Counted from the first letter of the stretch, positions 49,388 through 58,009 are shown. The stretch: 64,000 bases of DNA from Streptomyces violaceoruber (GCF_033406955.1 NZ_CP137734.1:3100001-3164000); one strand, 5' to 3'. The notes: a model not told the origin generated them from the sequence alone. A program made the numbers and translations.

Positions 49388-49912
49388 ATGCCCACAACAC
49401 CTGAAATGTCGATGGACATGACGACCGCCGGTGACACCGGTCTTCTCGAGACGCTCCAGCACGAGGTCGCGCTCTTCGCCCGACGTGCCGAACAGACCCG
49501 GCTCGGCGGGGTCGGCCAGGTGCGCAACTCCATGGACCGCGCCGCCTACCTGCTGCTCAACCGCCTCGACAAAGAAGGCCCGATGGGCGTGAAGGCGCTC
49601 GCCGCCAGCATGGGGATCGACTCCTCGACGGTCACCCGGCAGGTGGCCCCGCTCGTCGACACCGGACTCGTCAAGCGGACCTCGCACCCCGAGGACGGAC
49701 GCGCGGTGGTCCTCCAGCTGTCGCCGCGCGGCGTGGCGCGGCTGGAGGAGGTCCGCTCCTCCCGGCGTCAGCTCATGGCCGAGCTGACCCACGACTGGGC
49801 GCCGCAGGAGCGCGAGACGTTCTGTGCGCTCCTCGCGCGCTTCAACGGAGCCCTGTCCGCCCGTATGGCCCCGTCCGGCGTGTCGCCCACGGACGCCCCC
49901 TCGGGCTCCTGA
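49388..49912 (+). CDS. MarR-family regulator
   Basis: A 174-residue winged-helix regulator. DNA-binding part MGVKALAASMGIDSSTVTRQ followed by VAPLVDTGLVKRT, wing region HPEDGRAVVLQLSPRGV, and dimerisation helices at both ends. It is divergent from ilvA, which makes ilvA or its own gene possible targets, though many MarR proteins control drug pumps and the DrrAB-type exporter is nearby. The ATG at 49388 is preceded by GAAGTGAG. Confidence 0.9.
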   Translation: MPTTPEMSMDMTTAGDTGLLETLQHEVALFARRAEQTRLGGVGQVRNSMDRAAYLLLNRLDKEGPMGVKALAASMGIDSSTVTRQVAPLVDTGLVKRTSHPEDGRAVVLQLSPRGVARLEEVRSSRRQLMAELTHDWAPQERETFCALLARFNGALSARMAPSGVSPTDAPSGS

Positions 49913-49920
49913 ACGACCCT

Positions 49921-49990
49921 TCCCGCCCTTCCGGAGCCTTCCCGGGCTTTTCAGAGCTTTCCCGGGCTTTCCCCGGCTTTCCCGGGCTTT
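49921..49990. repeat. seven 10-bp tandem repeats, consensus CCCGGGCTTT
   Basis: Successive decamers 49921-49990 are variants of CCCGGGCTTT. Three are exact (49941, 49961, 49981) and the others have two to four changes. The unit holds the palindrome CCCGGG once per helical turn. It lies just after the MarR stop and before the sigma-like gene. Confidence 0.85.
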
Positions 49991-50084
49991 CCGGAACGGG
50001 GTTCGCACCGAACTCTTGACCGGCGGCCCGCCCCTGGCCTGATATGAGACCTCAGGGGTCGTCGCCGTCTGGGCGGGAGGCGCG

Positions 50085-50591
50085 GTGCGAGAACGGCATG
50101 CGTCCCGGAATGCCCGCCGGGCCCGCGAGTTCGAGGCGTTCGTCGCGGGCGCGGCCGGGCGGCTTCTGCACGCCGCCACGCTGCTCACCGCCGAGGCCCC
50201 GGACGCCAACCCGCGCGCGCGGCGCCTGCTGGCCCTGAGCCTGGCCCACACGTACGCGGACTGGGACCGTCTGCACGGGGAGGACCCGTACGACCGCGCC
50301 CGCCAGCACCTGGCCACCCGCTTCGCCCGTGCGGCCTGGCACCGGTACGGCGCTCTCGGCCGGACCCGCCGGCACCCCGCCGGACCCCTGGGCGGGCTCG
50401 CCCCCCAGGAACGCCTGCTCCTGGTGCTGAGGCTGTACGAGGGTGTCGCCGAGGAGCAGACGGCCGCGCTGCTGGGCCTGCCCGTGGAGCGGGTACGGAC
50501 GATCTGCGACCGGGCGACCGCCGCTCTGCTGCGCCCGCCGCCGTCACCCGCCCGCCCGGTGACGGCGGACGCGAGGGCGGCGACGCCATGA
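50085..50591 (+). CDS. degenerate SigE-like sigma factor protein
   Basis: A 168-residue protein that aligns by eye with SigE-family ECF factors. The region-2 helix EFEAFVAGAAGRLLHAATLL and the motif AHTYADWDRL correspond to the core-binding and -10 region, but the usual acidic AEDLVQ motif is replaced by an Arg/Leu-rich RARRLLALSLAHTY. Region 4 is complete (LAPQERLLLVLRLYEGVAEE, then QTAALLGLPVERVRTICDRA). Promoter recognition through region 2 may be altered. The start is GTG 50085 with GGGAGG upstream. It is followed by a small membrane protein gene. Confidence 0.65.
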   Translation: MRERHASRNARRAREFEAFVAGAAGRLLHAATLLTAEAPDANPRARRLLALSLAHTYADWDRLHGEDPYDRARQHLATRFARAAWHRYGALGRTRRHPAGPLGGLAPQERLLLVLRLYEGVAEEQTAALLGLPVERVRTICDRATAALLRPPPSPARPVTADARAATP

Positions 50592-50637
50592 CGGACCCGA
50601 CGACCGGCACGCGCGCGTGGCACCCGGGGAGGCGCGG

Positions 50638-50895
50638 GTGAACCGCCCCCGGCGCGAGGCCGCCGCACGGCGGATCATGGAGCAGTCGCCCCCGCGCGTG
50701 CCGGCCGACCTCTACGCGGAGGCCGTCCGCCGGGGCGGCCGCATGCTGCGGCGCAGGACCGCCGCCCGGCGCCTGATGTGGCTGCTGCTGGGCGCCGCGG
50801 CCGTGGCGTTCACGGTGTGGGCGCTGACCGTGCAGCCCTGGGTGGAGCCGCCCTCGGAGACGACCCCACCCGTGACCGGCTGGGAGGGCTGGTGA
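50638..50895 (+). CDS. small single-pass membrane protein downstream of the sigma-like gene
   Basis: An 85-residue protein with a basic N-terminal half (NRPRREAAARRIMEQSPPRV), one helix (LMWLLLGAAAVAFTVWALTV) and a short Pro/Glu/Thr outer tail. GTG 50638 has GGGGAGG at 6-bp spacing, so it is preferred over the GTG at 50617. Located 46 bp after the sigma-like gene, it may be its membrane partner. No anti-sigma motif is recognisable. Confidence 0.65.
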   Translation: MNRPRREAAARRIMEQSPPRVPADLYAEAVRRGGRMLRRRTAARRLMWLLLGAAAVAFTVWALTVQPWVEPPSETTPPVTGWEGW

Positions 50896-50905
50896 GCCCG
50901 TTTTC

Positions 50906-52060
50906 CTAGCCCAGCGCCTGCTGGAGGTCGGCCAGCACGTCGTCGGCGTTCTCGATGCCGACCGACAGCCGCACCAGGTCGGCGGGCACCTCCAGGGCGG
51001 AGCCCGCCGCGGAGGCGTGCGTCATCCGGCCCGGGTGCTCGATCAGCGACTCGACGCCGCCGAGGGACTCGCCGAGCGTGAAGACCTTCGCGCGGTTGCA
51101 CACCTCGACGGCGGCCTGCTCGCCGCCCTCGACGCGGAACGACACCATGCCGCCGAACGCCTTCATCTGCTTGGCGGCGACCTCGTGCCCCGGGTGCTCG
51201 GGCAGCCCCGGGTACAGCACGCTCGTCACGCGCGCGTGCCGGGAGAGCATGTCGGCGACCTTGGTCGCGTTCTCGCTGTGCCGGTCCATGCGCACGGCGA
51301 GGGTCTTGGTGCCGCGCAGCACCAGCCAGGAGTCGAAGGGTCCGGCGACCGCGCCCATCGCGTTCTGGTGGAACGCCAGCTCCTCGCCCAGCTCCTGGTC
51401 GCCCACGATCAGCGCGCCGCCCACGACGTCCGAGTGCCCGCCCATGTACTTGGTCAGCGAGTGCACGACGACGTCGGCGCCGAGGGCCAGCGGCTGCTGG
51501 AGGTACGGGGTGGCGAAGGTGTTGTCGACGACGAGCCGGGCGCCGGCGTCCCGGGCGACCTGGGCGACCTGCGCGATGTCGGTGATGCCGAGCAGCGGGT
51601 TGGAGGGCGTCTCCACCCACACCGCCTTGGTCTTCGGGGTGAGGGCGGCCCGCACGGCGGCGGCGTCGCTCGTGTCGGCCACGGACCACTCCACACCCCA
51701 CCGGGTGGCGACCTTGGCGAAGAGGCGGAAGGTGCCGCCGTACGCGTCGTTCGGGATCACCACGTGGTCGCCGGGGCGCAGCAGCGTACGCAACAGGCAG
51801 TCCTCGGCCGCCAGTCCGGACGCGAACGCGAGGCCGCGGCGGCCGCCCTCCAGGGCGGCGAGGTTCTCCTCCAGCGCGGTACGGGTCGGGTTGGCGCTGC
51901 GGCTGTACTCGTAGCCGCCGCGCAATCCGCCGACGCCGTCCTGCTTGTAGGTCGACACCTGATAGATCGGCGGGACGACCGCGCCCGTCAGGGGATCGGC
52001 GGTGTTGCCCGCGTGGATCGCGAGCGTCTCGAAGTGCTGACTGATGTGCCTGTCGCTCAT
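50906..52060 (-). CDS. metB: cystathionine gamma-synthase/lyase
   Basis: A 384-residue fold-type I PLP enzyme of the Cys/Met metabolism family. PLP lysine in HSLTKYMGGHSDVVGG, conserved YEYSRSANPTR, DNTFATPYLQQPL and the C-terminal LGGVESLIEHPGRMTH. Actinobacterial members use O-succinyl- or O-acetylhomoserine plus cysteine to form cystathionine, or cleave cystathionine in reverse transsulfuration. Sequence alone does not decide. Same relative position and strand to greA as metB (Rv1079) in mycobacteria. Confidence 0.92.
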   Translation of the reverse strand: MSDRHISQHFETLAIHAGNTADPLTGAVVPPIYQVSTYKQDGVGGLRGGYEYSRSANPTRTALEENLAALEGGRRGLAFASGLAAEDCLLRTLLRPGDHVVIPNDAYGGTFRLFAKVATRWGVEWSVADTSDAAAVRAALTPKTKAVWVETPSNPLLGITDIAQVAQVARDAGARLVVDNTFATPYLQQPLALGADVVVHSLTKYMGGHSDVVGGALIVGDQELGEELAFHQNAMGAVAGPFDSWLVLRGTKTLAVRMDRHSENATKVADMLSRHARVTSVLYPGLPEHPGHEVAAKQMKAFGGMVSFRVEGGEQAAVEVCNRAKVFTLGESLGGVESLIEHPGRMTHASAAGSALEVPADLVRLSVGIENADDVLADLQQALG

Positions 52061-52156
52061 GGGCACCGAGGGTAGCCGTGCGGAACGCCTCGCGGGTTTT
52101 CCACAGGGCGGGGGACGGGTTGGCCAATTGTCGGCGGCGTCTGGTTCGCTTGAGAC

Positions 52157-53275
52157 ATGGAGATTCTCTGGGTCCTGATGGCACTGGTCATGCTCGGCTT
52201 CGTGCTGCTCCAAGTCTCGCGGCGCCGGCGCGGCGCGGTCGGCCTGGTCGAGCCCGGCCACCCGGACGCCGCCGACCCCGCGAACTACGGCTTCGCCCGC
52301 GAGGAGGAGCTGGACATCCGGATGCCGGGCCCCGACCAGGACCTGCTCGACGTCCTGGACCTGGTGCAGCGCACCCAGGACTACCGGGGAGCGATGCAGC
52401 TCCTCGCCGGGACGGAGGCGGAGGGCGAGCGGCGCTGGCAGCGCGTGCAGGCCTTCGCGGGAGCCGCGTCGCTGGAGCTGCGGCAGCGGCCCGGCGGTGT
52501 CGGGGAGACGCCGGGCGGGCAGTGGCTGCGGGTGTGGCGGGCCGAGGCGCCCAAGGACGCGGGCGGCGCGGCGGTGCACGCCGAGTTCCTGGTGCAGCAG
52601 GCGTGGCGGACGTCGACGCCGGGCTCGGACGACTTCCGGATCATCATGGAGGAGGCCAGGGCGGCCTGCGGCGAGGCGGCCCTCCTCGCACCCGGGGACC
52701 CGGTCCCGTACATCGTCGAGCTGTCGGTGGCCCGCGGCCTCGGGTACTCGCGCGAGGAGTTCGAGCAGCTCTGGCTGAAGATCCTGGACCGCGCCCCCAA
52801 CCACATGGGCGCGCACCTGGCCGCGCTGCAGTACTGGTGCGAGAAGTGGCACGGCTCGCGGCAGCTGGCGTACTCCTTCGCGGAGGCGGCGGCCGCCCGC
52901 GCCCCGCGGGGCTCGTTGCTCGCGGCGATGCCGCTCTTCGCGGTCTTCGAGCACCTGCCCGAGGTCAACCTGGTCAGCGGTTTCTACCAGAGCGAGGTCG
53001 TCACCAAGGCCGTCCACGGCGCCCTGCACGCGGTCCACTCGGCCCGCCCGGACGATCCCATGCAGGCGCACGTCCGCCACCTTCTGGTGTTCTTCCTGGT
53101 CCGCGGCGAGCGCTGGGCCGAGGCCATGAACCAGCTGACGGTCATAGACGGCCACGTGGGCGCCCTGCCCTGGACGCTGTCCACCGACCCGGCGGCGGAG
53201 TTCGCGGTGTACCGCGCGCTCGCGGTGGCGGGGTACGAGGCGAACGGCGGCAGCCCGGCCACGCTGCCGCACTGA
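52157..53275 (+). CDS. membrane-anchored helical hypothetical protein
   Basis: A 372-residue protein with an N-terminal helix (EILWVLMALVMLGFVLLQVS) followed by a basic stop-transfer stretch (RRRRG), so the bulk is cytoplasmic. The soluble part is rich in Ala/Leu helices (MQLLAGTEAEGERRWQRVQA; EQLWLKILDRAPNHMGAHLA followed by ALQYW) that look like TPR-like repeats. Conserved in Streptomyces in my recollection, function unknown. It is divergent from metB with 96 bp between and ends before a strong terminator. Confidence 0.75.
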   Translation: MEILWVLMALVMLGFVLLQVSRRRRGAVGLVEPGHPDAADPANYGFAREEELDIRMPGPDQDLLDVLDLVQRTQDYRGAMQLLAGTEAEGERRWQRVQAFAGAASLELRQRPGGVGETPGGQWLRVWRAEAPKDAGGAAVHAEFLVQQAWRTSTPGSDDFRIIMEEARAACGEAALLAPGDPVPYIVELSVARGLGYSREEFEQLWLKILDRAPNHMGAHLAALQYWCEKWHGSRQLAYSFAEAAAARAPRGSLLAAMPLFAVFEHLPEVNLVSGFYQSEVVTKAVHGALHAVHSARPDDPMQAHVRHLLVFFLVRGERWAEAMNQLTVIDGHVGALPWTLSTDPAAEFAVYRALAVAGYEANGGSPATLPH

Positions 53276-53310
53276 GCACGCTGCCGCGCTGAGCGCCGGG
53301 CGCGCTCACG

Positions 53311-53348
53311 ACGACGCGGTCCGGCCGTCATCGGCCGGACCGCGTCGT
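53311..53348. terminator. 17-bp perfect hairpin terminator
   Basis: 53311-53327 (ACGACGCGGTCCGGCCG) pairs perfectly with 53332-53348 around the tetraloop TCAT. It lies between the gene ending at 53275 and the convergent msrA ending at 53379 and should terminate both. Confidence 0.9.
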
Positions 53349-53378
53349 GTCGGCCTCGTCGCCCTCAGCCCCGGACGC

Positions 53379-53897
53379 TCAGCCCTCGCTGCCGCTGCGG
53401 GCGGGCAGCCGCCAGCCCGGGCGCGGGAAGTGGCAGGTGTACCCGTCCGGGTAGCGCTGCAGGTAGTCCTGGTGCTCCGGCTCCGCCTCCCAGAAGGGGC
53501 CGACCGGCTCCACCTCGGTGACGACCTTGCCGGGCCACAGTCCGGAGGCGTCCACGTCGGCGATCGTGTCCTCGGCGATCCGCTTCTGCTCGTCGTCCAC
53601 GTAGTAGATCGCCGAGCGGTAGCTGAGGCCGATGTCGTTGCCCTGGCGGTTCTTGGTGCTCGGGTCGTGGATCTGGAAGAAGAACTCCAGGAGTGCGCGG
53701 TAGTCGGTCGCCTCGGGGTCGAAGAGGATCTCGATGGCCTCCGCGTGCGTGCCGTGGTTCCGGTACGTCGCGTTCGGCACGTCACCGCCGGTGTATCCGA
53801 CCCGGGTCGCGGTCACGCCCGGAAGCCGACGGATCAGCTCCTCCATCCCCCAGAAGCATCCGCCCGCCAGCACGGCCCTCTGTGTCTGCGCAGCCAT
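53379..53897 (-). CDS. msrA: peptide methionine-S-sulfoxide reductase
   Basis: A 172-residue MsrA that reduces methionine-S-sulfoxide in proteins. The active-site motif GGCFWGMEE with catalytic Cys is near residues 13-21. [20 protein letters not shown] and [19 protein letters not shown] are typical. The second cysteine near the end (YTCHF) can resolve the disulfide. ATG 53897 is preceded by GGAGGG 5 bp upstream. Confidence 0.96.
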   Translation of the reverse strand: MAAQTQRAVLAGGCFWGMEELIRRLPGVTATRVGYTGGDVPNATYRNHGTHAEAIEILFDPEATDYRALLEFFFQIHDPSTKNRQGNDIGLSYRSAIYYVDDEQKRIAEDTIADVDASGLWPGKVVTEVEPVGPFWEAEPEHQDYLQRYPDGYTCHFPRPGWRLPARSGSEG

Positions 53898-54018
53898 TGC
53901 GGCCCTCCAAAATCTCTCGGCTCGGTCGCCCACCCCCCTCAACACGGGAGGGCTCCCGACGATTCCGCACCCGTCCGACCGGCCATATGATCATGGCAAG
54001 GGGAGGGGAGTACAACCT

Positions 54019-55242
54019 GTGAAGATCCATCTCAAGCGTGGCTTGGCCTCGTTCGTGGGGCTCGCGCTCGCCGGTGCGGGCCTGGCCACCGTGGGCACCG
54101 CTCCGGCGGCGGCCGGCTCGTACGACTGTCCGTCGGGCTACTTCTGCGGCTGGACGGGCGAGAGCGCCAACGGCTCGATGTGGAAGACGAACAAGAGCGT
54201 CGCGGACCTGGGCGGCTGGGACAACAAGATCCGTTCGTACGTCAACCGCACGACGAGTGTCGCCTGCGTCTACGAGGACAAGAACTACACGCCGTGGGGC
54301 GGTTACTGGGCCCAGGAGCCGAACTCGCCCGGCGAATACAACGGGGACCCGGTCGCGACCACCAGCTCGGTCAAGTTCGTCCGCACCGAGCGCGAGTGCA
54401 GTCAGCCCGCCTATCCCAGCTGGTCCTCCGAGACCTCACCGAAGGCCCTGGGCTTCGGTGACCTGAACGGTGACCGCAGGGCCGACGTCGTCACCCGCGA
54501 CGAGGCCGGACGGCTCTGGTTCTCCCCGGGCGACACCACCGGCCGGCTGATCGGCACCGGCGGCTGGAACGCCATGAGCGCCCTCACCCGGCACGGTGAC
54601 TTCAGCCGCGACGGGCGCGAGGACCTGATCGCCCGCGAGGCCTCGACCGGCAAGCTCTGGCTCTACCCCGGCACCGGAACCGGTTCCCTCGGTTCCCGCA
54701 AGCTGATCGGCAAGAGTGGCTGGAACGCCATGAACCGGGTCACCGCTTTCGGTGACCTGACCGGTGACGGCCGCTCCGACCTGATCGCGGTCGAGAAGGC
54801 CACGGCCAGGCTCTGGCTCTACCCGGGCACCTCCACCGGCACCCTCGGCGCCCGCAAGCTGATCGGCAAGAGCGGCTGGAACGCCATGAACGCGCTGATC
54901 GGCATGGGCGACGTGACCGGCGACGGCCGGCCCGACCTCTACGCACGCGAGGCGTCCACCGGCAAGCTGTGGCTCTACCCGGGCACCTCGACGGGCACCC
55001 TCGGTTCCCGCACGCTCGTCGGGACCGGCGGCTGGAACGCGATGGCGCACTTCCTCCCGGTCGGCGACTTCTCCGGCGACGGCGTGCCGGACCTGGCCAC
55101 CGTGACCAACGAGAAGTACGTACTGGACGGCTACCCGGGCAACCTGGGCTGGCTGGTCACGTACCGGGGCCGCGGCAACGGTTTCCTGACGTCCGGCGTA
55201 CCCACCCACGGGGAGTGGTGGGGACTCAACGGCTTCGTCTAG
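54019..55242 (+). CDS. secreted protein with I36-type domain and FG-GAP/VCBS repeats
   Basis: Extracellular protein of 407 residues. Signal peptide (KIHLKRGLASFVGLALAGAG, cleavage near AAAG at about 33) followed by a domain like peptidase inhibitor family I36 (CPSGYFCGWTGESANGSMWK; IRSYVNRTTSVACVYEDKNY, about 35-120) and four or five FG-GAP repeats (FGDLNGDRRADVV, YPGTSTGTLGARKLIGKSGW). Each repeat has the calcium-binding DxDGxxD-like loop (DLTGDGRSDLI). Three repeats are nearly identical. GTG 54019 has GGGGAGGGGAG upstream. Probably binds or inhibits extracellular enzymes or polymers. The target is unknown. Confidence 0.85.
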   Translation: MKIHLKRGLASFVGLALAGAGLATVGTAPAAAGSYDCPSGYFCGWTGESANGSMWKTNKSVADLGGWDNKIRSYVNRTTSVACVYEDKNYTPWGGYWAQEPNSPGEYNGDPVATTSSVKFVRTERECSQPAYPSWSSETSPKALGFGDLNGDRRADVVTRDEAGRLWFSPGDTTGRLIGTGGWNAMSALTRHGDFSRDGREDLIAREASTGKLWLYPGTGTGSLGSRKLIGKSGWNAMNRVTAFGDLTGDGRSDLIAVEKATARLWLYPGTSTGTLGARKLIGKSGWNAMNALIGMGDVTGDGRPDLYAREASTGKLWLYPGTSTGTLGSRTLVGTGGWNAMAHFLPVGDFSGDGVPDLATVTNEKYVLDGYPGNLGWLVTYRGRGNGFLTSGVPTHGEWWGLNGFV

Positions 55243-55372
55243 TACGACCTCGTACGACCAGGTACGACGACGAGGACACCGAGAACACCGAGGACGGCCG
55301 CCCTCGCCCCCGACCGGCACGGCGACAAAAACCACTGGCCGGGCGGGGCGGACCGGCCCCACGCTGTACGCC

Positions 55373-55966
55373 ATGCAGCAGCCCCAGCGCGAGGTCCGGG
55401 CCGTCCACACCGCGTCCACCGTCACCGTCTACCAGGCGTACTCCCCGGAGATCGGCCTCCCGGCCATCCGCGAAGGACGCTTCCCCGCCGCCTGGAAGCG
55501 GGACAGGATGACATGGATCAAGCCGTCGTTCCTGTGGATGATGTACCGCTGCGGGTGGGCCGCCAAGGCGGGGCAGGAGACCGTTCTGGCCGTGGAGATC
55601 GGCCGCGAGGGCTTCGAGTGGGCCCTGCGCCACGCGTGCCTGTCGAGCTACCAGCCCGGCGTCCACCCCGACCGGGCCACCTGGCAGCGCGAGGTGAAGC
55701 GCTCGCCCACCCGCGTCCAGTGGGACCCCGAACGCGACCTGTGCCTCCAGCCCCTGCCCTACCGCTCCCTGCAGCTCGGCCTGGCCGGCGAGGCCGCGCG
55801 CCGGTACGCCGACGAGTGGACGGTCGCCATCCGCGACGTGACTCCACTCGCCCACGAGATCCACGGCCTCGTCCGGGACGGCGACCTCGACGCGGCGCGG
55901 CGCCTGCTGCCCCGGGAGCAGCCGTATCCCGCCGCGGAGGAACTGCTGAGCAACCTGCGGCCGTGA
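55373..55966 (+). CDS. DUF4291 family protein
   Basis: A 197-residue cytoplasmic protein with the family start REVRAVHTASTVTVYQAYSP and the core motif DRMTWIKPSFLWMMYRCGWA, then RVQWDPERDLCLQPLPYRSL. The biochemical role of DUF4291 is not established. The ATG at 55373 gives the normal length. A single gene between the I36/FG-GAP gene and the TerD remnant. Confidence 0.9.
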   Translation: MQQPQREVRAVHTASTVTVYQAYSPEIGLPAIREGRFPAAWKRDRMTWIKPSFLWMMYRCGWAAKAGQETVLAVEIGREGFEWALRHACLSSYQPGVHPDRATWQREVKRSPTRVQWDPERDLCLQPLPYRSLQLGLAGEAARRYADEWTVAIRDVTPLAHEIHGLVRDGDLDAARRLLPREQPYPAAEELLSNLRP

Positions 55967-55988
55967 CGGCGCTGCCGCCGTGGACGCG

Positions 55989-56183
55989 TCAGTCCACCTC
56001 GACGCCGAAGTCGCGCAGCAGCTCCTCCAGGCCGCCCGAGTAGCCCTTGCCGCCCACGACGAAGTCCCAGTCGCCGTTGGACCTGCGGCGGAAGGAGCCG
56101 AGGACCAGGGCGGTCTCGTGCGGGCGGCCGTCGGAGACCCGGAGTTGCCCCAGTTCCGTCAGCGCCGGGACTTTATCCAGCAA
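55989..56183 (-). pseudogene. C-terminal fragment of a TerD-family stress protein
   Basis: 64 codons encode the end of a TerD/CABP1-type tellurite/stress protein: ALTELGQLRVSDGRPHETAL, VLGSFRRRSNGDWDFVVGGK and GYSGGLEELLRDFGVEVD. The N-terminal two thirds, including the calcium-binding DxD region, are missing. Upstream in frame there is a stop and no homology within about 35 codons. No ribosome site precedes the TTG at 56183. The 3' end was kept while the 5' part was deleted next to the TetR gene. Confidence 0.75.
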
Positions 56184-56230
56184 TGGCTGCCGCGCACATC
56201 CACTCGCCGCCCTTCACGGCCGGGCCGGGA

Positions 56231-56827
56231 TCAGTCCGCCGCGCGCAGCCCCGCGATCAGGATGCGCACCAGTTGCCGGGCGTCGTAACTCGGGTTGGGG
56301 GTCTCCGCGCCGATGCAGAGGTTGCCGACACCGCGCATGAGCGCCAGGGGCGGTACGTCGGTGTCGATCTCGCCGGAGTCGGTGGCGGCGGCGAGGAGGT
56401 CGGTGCAGACGGGGACGAGGCGGTCGAGGAAGTACGCGTGGAGGGTCTCGAAGCCGGCGCTGTCGGACTGGAGGACCGCGGCGAGGCCGTGCTTGGTGAC
56501 CAGGAAGTCGACGAACAGGTCGATCCAGCCCGCGAGCGCCGCGTACGGGGTCGGGCTGCTCGCCAGCAGGGCGGGACCGGCCTCGGCACAGGCCTCCACC
56601 TGGTGCCGGTAGACGCCGATGATGAGGTCCGCCCGGGTCGGGAAGTGACGGTAGATCGTGGCCGTGCCGACCCCGGCCTCGGCCGCGATGTCGCGCACGG
56701 GGGCCTCCACGCCCGATCTGACGAACACCGCGGCGGCGGCGTCGAGCAGGGTCTTCTCGTTGCGCCGGGCGTCCGCGCGCTTGGGCCGGGAGGCCGCCTG
56801 TCCCGTTGCCGCTTCGCCGTCCTTCAC
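56231..56827 (-). CDS. TetR-family repressor of the adjacent aldo/keto reductase
   Basis: A 198-residue TetR regulator with DNA-binding helices LLDAAAAVFVRSGVEAPVRD followed by IAAEAGVGTATIYRHFPTRA and a TetR_C_33-like ligand domain (FVDFLVTKHGLAAVLQSDSA). GTG 56827 is preceded by AAGGGAAC. It is divergent from the aldo/keto reductase. Two 15-bp operator boxes in the 144-bp gap indicate that it represses both genes. Confidence 0.92.
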   Translation of the reverse strand: MKDGEAATGQAASRPKRADARRNEKTLLDAAAAVFVRSGVEAPVRDIAAEAGVGTATIYRHFPTRADLIIGVYRHQVEACAEAGPALLASSPTPYAALAGWIDLFVDFLVTKHGLAAVLQSDSAGFETLHAYFLDRLVPVCTDLLAAATDSGEIDTDVPPLALMRGVGNLCIGAETPNPSYDARQLVRILIAGLRAAD

Positions 56828-56855
56828 CGTGCCGTTCCCTTCACCGATTGATAAA

Positions 56856-56903
56856 CGGGACACCGTTCCGTATTGTGGGGCGAGTAAACGGGACGGCGTT
56901 CCG
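56856..56903. promoter_or_regulatory. two operator boxes for the TetR regulator
   Basis: CGGGACACCGTTCCG (56856-56870) and CGGGACGGCGTTCCG (56889-56903) are near-identical 6-3-6 dyads, both preceded by TAAA, with centres 33 bp apart, about three helical turns, so repressor dimers would sit on the same face. They occupy the promoters of the divergent TetR (start 56827) and aldo/keto reductase (start 56972) genes. Confidence 0.8.
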
Positions 56904-56971
56904 CTTGGTGTCCTCATGATGCCAGAGCACCGAGCCCGCCACCAAGTCATGCCCCCGCTGGAGGAACCGTC

Positions 56972-58009
56972 ATGCAGTACCGCACCTTGGGCCGCACCGG
57001 TGTGCAGGTCAGCTCGCTCGCGCTCGGCGCCATGAACTTCGGCAGCATCGGGCGTACCACCCAGGACGAGGCCACCGCCATCGTCGACGCCGCCCTGGAG
57101 GGCGGGATCAACCTCATCGACACCGCCGACATGTACGGCCGCGGCGAGTCGGAGGAGATGGTCGGCAAGGCGATCGCCGGGCGTCGCGACGACATCGTGC
57201 TGGCCACGAAGGCGAACATGCCGATGAGCGACGAGCCCAACCACCAGGGCTCCTCGCGCCGCTGGCTGGTCACCGCGCTGGACAACAGCCTGCGCCGCCT
57301 CGGCGTCGACCACGTCGACCTCTACCAGATCCACCGGTGGGACCCGGCCACGAGCGACGAGGAGACGCTGTCCGCGCTCACCGATCTGCAGCGCGCCGGG
57401 AAGATCCGGTACTTCGGGTCCTCCACCTTCCCGGCCTACCGCATCGTCGAGGCCCAGTGGGCCGCCCGCGAGCACCGGCTGAGCCGCTACGTCACCGAGC
57501 AGCCCAGCTACTCCCTCCTGCAGCGCGGGATCGAGAGCCACGTGCTGCCGGTGACCGAGCAGTACGGGCTCGGCGTGCTGGTGTGGAGCCCGCTGGCCTC
57601 CGGGTGGCTGTCCGGGGCGGTGCGCGCGGGGCGCGAGGCCGCCACGCACCGGTCGGCGGTGCTGCCCGAGCGCTTCGACACCGCGCTGCCCGCCAACCGG
57701 GCCCGGCTCGACGCCGTCGAGAAGCTGGCCGCGGTCGCCGACGAGGCCGGGCTCACGCTGATCCAGCTCGCGCTCGGCTTCGTGACCGCGCACCCCGCCG
57801 TCACCGCCGCGCTCGTCGGGCCCCGCACCCTGGACCACCTCCACTCCCAGCTCGCCGCCGCCGACACGGTGCTCTCCGACGACGTGCTCGACGCGGTCGA
57901 CGCCGTCGTCGCGCCGGGGACCGACCTCGCCGCGCACGAGAAGTTCGACGCCACGCCCGCGCTGCTCGACCCGGCGCTGCGCCGGCGGCGCCGGCCGGCG
58001 GCCGGCTGA
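56972..58009 (+). CDS. aldo/keto reductase
   Basis: A 345-residue NADPH-dependent (beta/alpha)8-barrel oxidoreductase. Catalytic tetrad elements are visible: Asp and Tyr in NLIDTADMYGRGESEE, Lys in IVLATKANM, His in LYQIHRWD. C-terminal cofactor-binding region near TAALVGPRTLDHL. Closest by pattern to the actinobacterial AKR/voltage-dependent potassium channel beta-subunit-like group. Divergent TetR control suggests induction by a reactive carbonyl or xenobiotic. The C-terminus is Arg-rich. ATG 56972 has GGAGG upstream. Confidence 0.93.
   Translation: MQYRTLGRTGVQVSSLALGAMNFGSIGRTTQDEATAIVDAALEGGINLIDTADMYGRGESEEMVGKAIAGRRDDIVLATKANMPMSDEPNHQGSSRRWLVTALDNSLRRLGVDHVDLYQIHRWDPATSDEETLSALTDLQRAGKIRYFGSSTFPAYRIVEAQWAAREHRLSRYVTEQPSYSLLQRGIESHVLPVTEQYGLGVLVWSPLASGWLSGAVRAGREAATHRSAVLPERFDTALPANRARLDAVEKLAAVADEAGLTLIQLALGFVTAHPAVTAALVGPRTLDHLHSQLAAADTVLSDDVLDAVDAVVAPGTDLAAHEKFDATPALLDPALRRRRRPAAG

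Noticed and set aside
52061..52156. SAM or B12 riboswitch at metB
   Set aside because: The 96-bp divergent gap is too short and shows none of the conserved cores.
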